A stretch of 60,425 bases of DNA from an uncultured Bacteroides sp. (GTDB lineage Bacteria > Bacteroidota > Bacteroidia > Bacteroidales > Bacteroidaceae), in contig CANPJW010000014.1 in the NCBI GenBank assembly GCA_947574505.1, positions 1 to 60,425 on the forward strand. Reading direction: 5' to 3'. Position 1 is the first letter of the stretch, and the number at the start of each line of letters is the position of its first letter. This document shows positions 54,256 to 60,425 of the stretch, piece after piece. The translations under genes were made by a program, and so were the position numbers. The notes under the pieces are model-generated. The model searched no databases and was not told the origin of the DNA. It saw only the letters and a list, made by a program, of their open reading frames with translations.

Positions 54256-55671
54256 CTATTTAATTCCTCCTAGTGCTTTAGTAGCAGTTTCGTTTCCAGG
54301 ATCAATTTCCAATATCTTATTCCAATACAGTTTTGACTGGTTATAATCTTCTTTTACAAAATAATAATATCCCAAATAGCTGTTACATTCCACCAACACT
54401 GATTTAGTAGCATCAGGCTTCTGTTCCAGAATACTCAGTGCAGCCTCATAATAAGGCTTTGCCAATCCCTGAGTTGTTTCAGGATCACGCAAAGAATTAA
54501 CACGGGCACGCCAGAAGTTTCCTAAATAGTTATCGGGAACTTTAGCAGCCACTTGTGCAAAAATAGTATCGGCTTCAGCTAGATAAAGTGGTTGCTTATC
54601 CTGATAAGCAGAATCAGTAGCCGCATAATAGTTCAAACGTCCATATAAAAACAGGTCACTAATATCCGGATCACCTTTCATTCCGCCCAAATAATTTTTA
54701 TAAGCCTCTATGGCCTTCGGAAAATCACGTTCCTTTTCGTATACATCAGAGATATCTTTATAGATTTCCGTATGCGATTTGTCCATAGCCAGTGCTTTGT
54801 CGAACTGTGCCACCGCTTCATCATACTGCTTGTCAGCTTCCAGCAAACGGGCGAAATAAACGTAATCCAAATATACATAATCCGGATTACCGGGATTAGA
54901 AAAGAAAGTGGCGGCTGCTTCCAGTCCTTCTTTGTAATCCTTTAACTCCAGATTATCATACATCGCCAGACGTTTCAGCACATGATTTTCCGGAGCAAGT
55001 TCCAGACCTTTCTTTACCATATCCGAAGACTGCGCATAATCCTTATTCAGATATAGCAACATGGCATAGCGGGTATAGTCCTGTTCGGTAGGCGTACCTA
55101 CTTTCAGATAACTTTCATAAGCTTCTTTTGCTTTGCCATACTGCCCCATCGTATAATATACATCGGCCAATTCCTTACTGATACGGTTATCGTCCGGAGC
55201 CTTAGTCTGCAAACGCATCAACATATCCAGTGACAGTTGAGGGTCTACACCTTTATATACCTGTGCATATTTAAAATAAGCTTCGCTGCAATTTTCATCC
55301 AGATAAATAGCCTGGTTATAATCACTGCTGGCTTTGTTCACATCATTTAGTTTCAATGCCACATCACCACTCAGCAGATAGGCTACAGCACATTTACTGT
55401 TCACATCTTTAGCGCGCTGTGCATATTCGGCAGCTTCTGCTGTTTTTCCCTGGTCCAGATAAGCCCGGCCTATCTCTACCAACAAGGAAGTATTCTTCTT
55501 ATTTTTACCTTTCATCAGTTCATCAAAAGCCTCGGAGGCTTTTGCCGGATTCTCCTTTATCATCGTGGCAGCCTGTTTCACTTGGGGTGACCATTCGCTG
55601 CCTGCTGGTGTCTGTCCCCACATAGTTACGGCCAGGCACAGGCTCATCACGGTTAATACTAATTTTTTCAT
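54256..55671 (-). CDS. Tetratricopeptide repeat protein, periplasmic
   Basis: This 471-residue protein has a signal peptide (VTMWGQ, about 1-20) and at least ten TPR units (for example AEAAEYAQRAKDVNSKCAVA and PKAIEAYKNYLGG). It is predicted to be periplasmic and to scaffold other proteins. It ends the ExbB-ExbD-ExbD-TonB-PstS-TPR operon, suggesting a part in TonB-type energy coupling; its exact function is unknown. Confidence 0.88.
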   Translation of the reverse strand: MKKLVLTVMSLCLAVTMWGQTPAGSEWSPQVKQAATMIKENPAKASEAFDELMKGKNKKNTSLLVEIGRAYLDQGKTAEAAEYAQRAKDVNSKCAVAYLLSGDVALKLNDVNKASSDYNQAIYLDENCSEAYFKYAQVYKGVDPQLSLDMLMRLQTKAPDDNRISKELADVYYTMGQYGKAKEAYESYLKVGTPTEQDYTRYAMLLYLNKDYAQSSDMVKKGLELAPENHVLKRLAMYDNLELKDYKEGLEAAATFFSNPGNPDYVYLDYVYFARLLEADKQYDEAVAQFDKALAMDKSHTEIYKDISDVYEKERDFPKAIEAYKNYLGGMKGDPDISDLFLYGRLNYYAATDSAYQDKQPLYLAEADTIFAQVAAKVPDNYLGNFWRARVNSLRDPETTQGLAKPYYEAALSILEQKPDATKSVLVECNSYLGYYYFVKEDYNQSKLYWNKILEIDPGNETATKALGGIK

Positions 55672-55694
55672 GGTTCTTCTTTTTTGTTCATTTA

Positions 55695-56639
55695 TTATTC
55701 CTCTTTTACATCTACAATCCTCACAGCAGCCGTAGCAGGTACCAGTCCTGATTTCAAGATGATACGCTGTCCCCGGAAATCTGTCAGGAAAGAAGTCAGA
55801 CCACTGGGCAGACCACTTTTAGGATCATTGAGTAAAATGTACACATTGCGAGTGAGCGGATACTGGTTCAAAGCCAGATAAGCTTGATAAGGCTTGAAAC
55901 TATTTCCCACTGTAGCCGAATCCGCACGGCTGACAGCCATTATCCGAATGACGTCATTGAAAGAGAGTCGCGTACTATCCGCAGGATTTCCTATCCAGTT
56001 GACACCGATAACCCCTAAAGCTGCGGGATTCTTAGCCACATACGAAATCACCTCCGGATTTGTTTTCTGCGCCTTCAGGTCCTTCGACAAAGGCATACCG
56101 CCGCAGATCGAATCAAGTACATAATGTACGGTGCTCGAATTGGGATTATCAAATACCAGTTGGAGCTCACCCAAACGGGAAGCAGGATTCAACTGTTTCC
56201 AGTCAGTAACTTTCCCCGTCAGTATTTCTTTAAACTGGTCAACCGTAATTAATGAATCCGTATTTTGCTTGTTCACTATCAAGGCCAAACCATCTGTCGC
56301 CATCTTTACCGATACAGGAAAGAATTTCTTGTCATTAAGATAGGCTGTTTCCTGCCTGGTGAGTTGCCGGGTGGTTATAGCCAGACGTACACTATCCGCC
56401 AGCAAAAGTTTCATGGCTTCCACTTCGCTGCAATAAATGGGATGCACGGTGGCATCCGGTGTCAATGCATAAAACACCTGTAACTCCTCTTCTATAATGG
56501 GACGGAAAGTTTCGTCCACCGCTATCGTTATAGTGCCAGAGGTCAACGTATCGTCTTCCCCCGGTTTGGGTTTGTTGCCGCAGCCCGAAAGCAGCAGCAA
56601 CGAAGCAGCCAATAATGCAATATACAGCTTCATCATCAT
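55695..56639 (-). CDS. PstS-like phosphate/substrate-binding lipoprotein
   Basis: This 314-residue protein has a lipobox (LLSGC) and a PBP-like type II binding fold: GTITIAVDETFRPIIEEELQ, EAMKLLLADSVRLAITTRQL, DGLALIVNKQNTDSLITVDQ, SSTVHYVLDSICGG. Despite its PstS resemblance, no pstCAB genes are near; it sits between tonB and a TPR gene, an arrangement found across Bacteroidetes. It may not bind phosphate. The start is one of three consecutive ATGs (56639, 56636, 56633). Confidence 0.82.
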   Translation of the reverse strand: MMMKLYIALLAASLLLLSGCGNKPKPGEDDTLTSGTITIAVDETFRPIIEEELQVFYALTPDATVHPIYCSEVEAMKLLLADSVRLAITTRQLTRQETAYLNDKKFFPVSVKMATDGLALIVNKQNTDSLITVDQFKEILTGKVTDWKQLNPASRLGELQLVFDNPNSSTVHYVLDSICGGMPLSKDLKAQKTNPEVISYVAKNPAALGVIGVNWIGNPADSTRLSFNDVIRIMAVSRADSATVGNSFKPYQAYLALNQYPLTRNVYILLNDPKSGLPSGLTSFLTDFRGQRIILKSGLVPATAAVRIVDVKEE

Positions 56640-56648
56640 ATATAGATA

Positions 56649-57461
56649 TTATTGTAGCTTAAAAGTTATAGGAACGGTATAGTACACGGGAACATTACGT
56701 CCGTTCTGTCTTCCCGGAATCCACTTCGGCAATGACTGGATCACCCTGATGGCTTCCTTGTCGCAATACGGGTCCAGAGAACGCATCACCTTCACATCCT
56801 TTACGTCACCTGTAGCCGAAACCACAAAGCGGACAAACACTTTACCCTGTATTCCTTTTTCCTGCGCAATGGTAGGATAATGCAAATTCTTTGCTATAAA
56901 AGACAGCAATTCTCTATCACCACCCGGGAACTGAGGCATCTGTTCTACCATAGTATATGTTTTTTCTTCTGCTTCGGGGGCTTTGGTTATCACTTCTTTC
57001 AGTTCAGCAATATCTTTACCGTTCAACTCATCATTACCTTTCACATCGGCAATAGAGATAGCCACTTTGGTCTGAGTCAATTCTTCCTGACTCTTTATCT
57101 CTTCATCATCACGCACTTCTTCATCTTTTTTGATGACAGGAGCTGTAAATTTGATAGAGCTTTTCAGAGCAGGAGGCGGAGCCACCGGTTCCACTTTCTT
57201 GAACTCTTCCTGTTTCACTTCGGGTTCTTCCAGTTGTGACAAGGTAGTCACCTCTGTCATCACCTCTTTCTGCTTCGGGGTTGCCAGTTTTACCAATGTC
57301 GGTATACTGAAACCTATGGCAGCAATGATCACTACAATTACCATTGCCCACGTGTGGCGTTTAGGTGAATTGGCACGCATCTTATAGGCACCGTATGCCT
57401 TGTTCTTACCTTGGAATATCAGTTCACACCATTCAGGTGAGGTCAAATCTATTTTTGCCAT
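56649..57461 (-). CDS. tonB: TonB family energy-transducing protein
   Basis: This 270-residue protein has a cytoplasmic N-terminus of about 35 residues, a membrane helix (about 36-58, VIVVIIAAIGFSIPTLVKL) and a Pro/Glu/Lys-rich periplasmic linker (about 65-150). The C-terminal TonB domain follows (about 175-270, MPQFPGGDRELLSFIAKN, VKVMRSLDPYCDKEAIRVI). It transmits proton-motive energy to TonB-dependent receptors. It lies 29 bp after the second exbD. Confidence 0.93.
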   Translation of the reverse strand: MAKIDLTSPEWCELIFQGKNKAYGAYKMRANSPKRHTWAMVIVVIIAAIGFSIPTLVKLATPKQKEVMTEVTTLSQLEEPEVKQEEFKKVEPVAPPPALKSSIKFTAPVIKKDEEVRDDEEIKSQEELTQTKVAISIADVKGNDELNGKDIAELKEVITKAPEAEEKTYTMVEQMPQFPGGDRELLSFIAKNLHYPTIAQEKGIQGKVFVRFVVSATGDVKDVKVMRSLDPYCDKEAIRVIQSLPKWIPGRQNGRNVPVYYTVPITFKLQ

Positions 57462-57490
57462 TTTCTTTTCCTCCTTTTAAATGTGTGTTA

Positions 57491-58141
57491 CTATTCCGCA
57501 ATGTCTTTACTCAGATCGCCCTTCGTATCATAGTTCTTGATCAAGAACTGATCTGCATCTGCGATGTCTGTAATTACATACTTACCTATATTGCATATTT
57601 GCATTTCATCTAGAGCATCAATCAGATTCTTGTATGAAGAGTCATCCGTTGCTTTAATAATAACAGTCGGGGTATCCTTTCCGCTTTTTATTTCAGCCAG
57701 TTTTTTCGTATACTCCTCCTCTGATATCTTTAGATCAGCTTTCTGTTTTTTCAGATCGTTTACTTCACGAACTGCCGCCGAGTTCTTTTTAAGAAGAATG
57801 GAACGCAGACCATCTGCATTATAGGAAGTTTCCTTCAGCGATGTATAGTCTTTATAATTAGGTTCTCCTTCATAATAATACAATTTATCTCCTCCGGCCA
57901 GTAACAGGGTAATTGCTTGTGAAGCCTTCACCTTGCTCTGCTGCTCTTCAGTGATGTTCTTGTCATTGCTCGGCATACTTATTTCCATCGTCTGAGGTTT
58001 GCTCAGCGTGGTACACAGCATAAAGAAAGTAATCAGCAACATGTTCATATCCACCATAGGCGTAAAGTCTACGCGGACAGTCATCTTTTTTTGCTTCGAA
58101 CCCTTTCCTTTTTTGCTGCTTTCTTGTACTTCAGCACTCAT
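57491..58141 (-). CDS. exbD: Biopolymer transport protein ExbD (second copy)
   Basis: This 216-residue protein has a basic N-terminus, one membrane helix (about 25-45, PMVDMNMLLITFFMLCTTL) with the proton-relay Asp, and a larger periplasmic domain (about 50-216). That domain is much longer than in E. coli ExbD (141 residues) and holds a charged insert (KKQKADLKISEEEYTKKL). It is 12 bp after the first exbD. Confidence 0.92.
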   Translation of the reverse strand: MSAEVQESSKKGKGSKQKKMTVRVDFTPMVDMNMLLITFFMLCTTLSKPQTMEISMPSNDKNITEEQQSKVKASQAITLLLAGGDKLYYYEGEPNYKDYTSLKETSYNADGLRSILLKKNSAAVREVNDLKKQKADLKISEEEYTKKLAEIKSGKDTPTVIIKATDDSSYKNLIDALDEMQICNIGKYVITDIADADQFLIKNYDTKGDLSKDIAE

Positions 58142-58153
58142 AATTATTCGGTT

Positions 58154-58759
58154 TTATTTATCAGAAGTAGTCTTCAGAGAAGTAATCAGATTGTACCGGT
58201 TCTCTCTGAGGTCCTGAAGTGAGTTCATTACGTTTTTAATCACAGCGTAGGGAGTTGACGCATCAGCTTTGATAGCAATACGTAAATCAGGATTCACCTG
58301 ACGAGCACTGCGTACCCATGATTTAAACTGATTATCTGTACTGTCACAGGGGATACCTTCATTTTTCAACAGTTTATCCTGCTGGTCGGAAGGCAGATCC
58401 AGATATTTCTGCATGCTTCTCATCGGGACACCAAATGTAGAAGCTGTCACAAATTTCTTCTCCTGCTCAGGAGTAAAATCAACTCCGTACTCCTCACCCA
58501 TTTTCTCCAATACGGCCTTCATGTCGGGCTGTTTGTCGAGGCTCATAAATATTTTCCCTTGCGGGTCCACCAGAATCTGAAGGATATTCGTTTCCGGAAT
58601 CTTGATTTCAGAAACGGAGGCTGGAGTAAACACCTGTACCGGCTCCTTCTTTACGAATGTTGAAGTCAACATAAAGAAAGTAAGCAGCAACACAGTGACG
58701 TCACTCATGGCCGTCATATCTATGAACGTACTTTTCTTTTTAATCTTTGCTCTACCCAT
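58154..58759 (-). CDS. exbD: Biopolymer transport protein ExbD (first copy)
   Basis: This 201-residue protein has the membrane motif DMTAMSDVTVLLLTFFMLTS with the conserved Asp, then an extended periplasmic domain. Its sequence is clearly different from the second copy, so the two probably form a heteromeric stator with ExbB. It is 28 bp after exbB. Confidence 0.92.
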   Translation of the reverse strand: MGRAKIKKKSTFIDMTAMSDVTVLLLTFFMLTSTFVKKEPVQVFTPASVSEIKIPETNILQILVDPQGKIFMSLDKQPDMKAVLEKMGEEYGVDFTPEQEKKFVTASTFGVPMRSMQKYLDLPSDQQDKLLKNEGIPCDSTDNQFKSWVRSARQVNPDLRIAIKADASTPYAVIKNVMNSLQDLRENRYNLITSLKTTSDK

Positions 58760-58787
58760 AGCAGTTTATTTTAAAGGGTTGGCACGA

Positions 58788-59603
58788 TTATTTATGAGAA
58801 GCCGCAAAGGTCTGTACAATAGAGAAACCTACTTCATCGAGGCTGTAAGTCAATTTATCAATCTTATTAGTGTAGTAGTTATAAGAAATAACCGCCAATG
58901 CACCTGTCAAGATACCGAATGCCGTATTGATCAACGCCTCGGAAATACCTTGTGACAAAGCCATGGAGTCCGTACCACCACCGGCAGACAAAGCTGCAAA
59001 TGAACGGATCATACCAATTACCGTACCGAGTAGTCCCATCAAGGTACCCAATGTGGTGATTGTACCGATAACAGGCAGATTCTGCTCCATCATAGGGAGC
59101 TCCAGTGCAGTTGCTTCTTCCAATTCTTTTTGAATGGCCAGTACTTTCTGGTCCTTGGAAAGTGTCGCATCGTTTTCCACGTCGGCATACTTTCTTAAAG
59201 TCGAAGTAACTACATTGGCTACAGAACCGCCTTGTTTATCACATAGCTCTTGTGCCTTCTTCATATCACCAGCGGCCAGGGTAGATTTAATATTAGCGAC
59301 GAATTTCACCAGCGAACCTCTGCCAAAAGCAGACCGGATGGCTAAATAACGCTCAACGCTCAACGCTATGACGGTGAGCAACAGGGTCTGGATAATGGGC
59401 ACCACTACACCACCTTTGTAAATTGTTCCCAGGAAACTGCCCGGCAACGGATGGTTATTAGGGTCATTATTCATAAAGTTAGATGGATTCCCCAATATGA
59501 AGTGATAGATACAAACTGCAATGATAAAGCAGCATATAATTACCCAACCCGCATTTTTAATACCTACAATCTTATTAGTAGTTTTATTTTGAATAGTTTC
59601 CAT
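58788..59603 (-). CDS. exbB: MotA/TolQ/ExbB proton channel family protein
   Basis: This 271-residue membrane protein has an N-terminal helix (about 18-36), a second helix near residue 75 and the ExbB core (about 165-250, TLMGLLGTVIGMIRSFAALSAG, ALINTAFGILTGALAVISYN). With ExbD it harvests the proton gradient for TonB. It begins the six-gene operon; a large inverted repeat lies in its leader. Confidence 0.93.
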   Translation of the reverse strand: METIQNKTTNKIVGIKNAGWVIICCFIIAVCIYHFILGNPSNFMNNDPNNHPLPGSFLGTIYKGGVVVPIIQTLLLTVIALSVERYLAIRSAFGRGSLVKFVANIKSTLAAGDMKKAQELCDKQGGSVANVVTSTLRKYADVENDATLSKDQKVLAIQKELEEATALELPMMEQNLPVIGTITTLGTLMGLLGTVIGMIRSFAALSAGGGTDSMALSQGISEALINTAFGILTGALAVISYNYYTNKIDKLTYSLDEVGFSIVQTFAASHK

Positions 59604-59612
59604 GATATATGT

Positions 59613-59714
59613 TTTAATTAATCGTTATAGTTAAATGACAATTCTATACCAACCCCGACACTCTGCAGGGCGCCGGAGAAGGTGAAACAACTAAATTTAT
59701 AACGATTAATTAAA
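59613..59714. repeat. 17-bp perfect inverted repeat flanking the exbB leader
   Basis: 59613-59629 is exactly complementary to 59698-59714, enclosing 68 bp with a GC-rich middle (GGCGCC). It covers the gap between the small secreted-protein gene and exbB and overlaps the end of the former. It may be an RNA hairpin controlling exbB or a small inserted element. Confidence 0.7.
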
Positions 59715-60114
59715 TCAAAATGCGTCTCAGCGTGAACACGAAATAATGACATGCCGGAGACACACAATGAATGGGATTAGACGGAAAGATCTTAGCGCGG
59801 TCAGTTGCCAGTATTTCTTCCCGTAGTGAAAAACGACCTATGAGAATTTTTAAGAAGTTCTGTTGAAGTTCCTCTGCTCTGCGGATACGGAGATCGTCGG
59901 GCATTAGTTTCGCTAATACCTGCTGTTGCCCTGTGAGTAAAGAGTGGGTGAAAGACATGGTATCCAATGTACCATGATCAGATGCCATATTATCTTGATG
60001 TTCTGTAGTAGTAGCATATCTGTCAATAGCGGAAGAAACAACATCTGCATCGACTCCCTGATAATTAAACATTAAAAGCAGGACTATTAATCCTATTTTG
60101 ACGATAAGCTTCAT
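59710..60114 (-). CDS. Hypothetical small secreted protein
   Basis: This 134-residue protein has a signal peptide (IGLIVLLLMFNYQGVDA, about 1-23) and no later membrane segment. Two Cys near the C-terminus (HCVSPACHYF) may pair. No family was recognised. It is encoded 106 bp upstream of exbB on the same strand. Its end lies inside the inverted repeat. Confidence 0.55.
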   Translation of the reverse strand: MKLIVKIGLIVLLLMFNYQGVDADVVSSAIDRYATTTEHQDNMASDHGTLDTMSFTHSLLTGQQQVLAKLMPDDLRIRRAEELQQNFLKILIGRFSLREEILATDRAKIFPSNPIHCVSPACHYFVFTLRRILI

Positions 60115-60425
60115 TTTGGCTACTAGTTTCGAAAGATTCTCGGTTTATATTATTGAAACAATTCTATTGTTTTTTTGTTCACGCAGACCTAAAAATTATT
60201 CAAGTTCAAGTGGTAAATATATTCGATAATCATAAAGAAATTATGAAATACAATCTTTTTAACCCCTTTTCTAATTCTAAATAAAAACCTGCCCCTTCCG
60301 GACAGTTCCGTGGGAAAGGTACCCACACCCACGGGGAAAAAACGGTAGAGGCCACATTTCATGCGTGCGGATACAAAAAAAGCCTCCGGAACTTCTTCAA
60401 GTCCGAAGGCTTCAATCAAAACGGC
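60115..60425. other. Right-end intergenic region
   Basis: No supported gene in these 311 bp. There is a perfect 7-bp inverted repeat CCGTGGG with CCCACGG (60308-60314 and 60328-60334) and, near the edge, a terminator listed separately. Confidence 0.5.
60375..60412 (-). terminator. Terminator of a minus-strand gene beyond the window
   Basis: AAGCCT-CCGGAACTT pairs with AAGTCCG-AAGGCTT around CTTC, followed on the minus strand by seven T. It implies a minus-strand gene just to the right. Confidence 0.8.

Noticed and set aside
60189..60419. Minus-strand frame of 76 codons at the right edge
   Set aside because: It runs through a clear terminator hairpin and an inverted repeat, has no promoter or family match and odd composition.

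Overview
The window looks like a chromosomal segment of a gut Bacteroidales bacterium, most likely Bacteroides or Phocaeicola. The evidence is the repeated Bacteroidetes-type promoter (-7 box TAnnTTTG, often with a TTG or TTTG about 20 bp upstream), a one-protein hybrid two-component sensor beside a fructan locus, a HU-HIG type histone-like protein, families found mainly in Bacteroidales (DUF3256, DUF4290, DUF3836), and an ExbB-ExbD-ExbD-TonB-PstS-TPR cluster. No rRNA, tRNA, CRISPR array or complete insertion sequence was seen.

Layout. 1-5.6 kb: a broken RND-efflux adaptor gene divergent from an AraC-type regulator, class II fructose-bisphosphate aldolase, type B ribosomal protein L31, a DUF3256 protein, and a phenylacetate-CoA ligase/ACT pair. 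5.6-15.1 kb: a compact fructose/fructan locus with a hybrid sensor-regulator, fructokinase, MFS sugar permease, lipoprotein GH32 fructanase and a TonB-dependent receptor. The last two have matching operator-like sites at the same distance from their promoters. 15.1-25 kb: HU-HIG protein preceded by three tandem 22-bp palindromic units, lgt, ddh, ruvA, a lipoprotein, a CCA/poly(A)-polymerase-type nucleotidyltransferase, a hemolysin III protein, then nrdD-nrdG behind a cobalamin riboswitch. 25.0-25.4 kb: an apparently free-standing non-coding RNA gene with its own promoter and terminator and an almost cytosine-free core carrying eight AGGTA motifs.

25.5-32.1 kb (minus strand): tsaB-DUF4290-murA-rimM-M23 peptidase-dxr-rseP, a cell-envelope and isoprenoid run; its MurA has Asp in place of the fosfomycin-target Cys. 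32.2-34.5 kb (plus): yicC-gmk-small membrane protein-nadD. 34.5-39.3 kb: a DUF3836 protein, a metallophosphoesterase lipoprotein, menA, the rex-FAH-ispF operon and a SUI1/eIF1-like protein. 39.4-42.5 kb (minus): rplM-rpsI-rpsB-tsf, with structured leaders before rplM and rpsB. 42.6-50.2 kb: a zeta-toxin-like kinase overlapping a small gene, a small secreted protein, purB-(RluB-type synthase with a long R/G/Y/P-rich extension)-asnS, and a MATE exporter. 50.4-54.1 kb: an M28 aminopeptidase and an ABC/YtrA-type GntR operon with a palindromic operator next to its promoter. 54.2-60.1 kb: the ExbB/ExbD/TonB energy-coupling operon, which powers receptors such as the TonB-dependent receptor of the fructan locus.

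The most promising unexplained element is the C-depleted RNA at about 25.04-25.36 kb. The next are the shared fructan-regulon sites, the 22-bp tandem palindromes before the HU-HIG gene, and the zeta-like overlapping pair.
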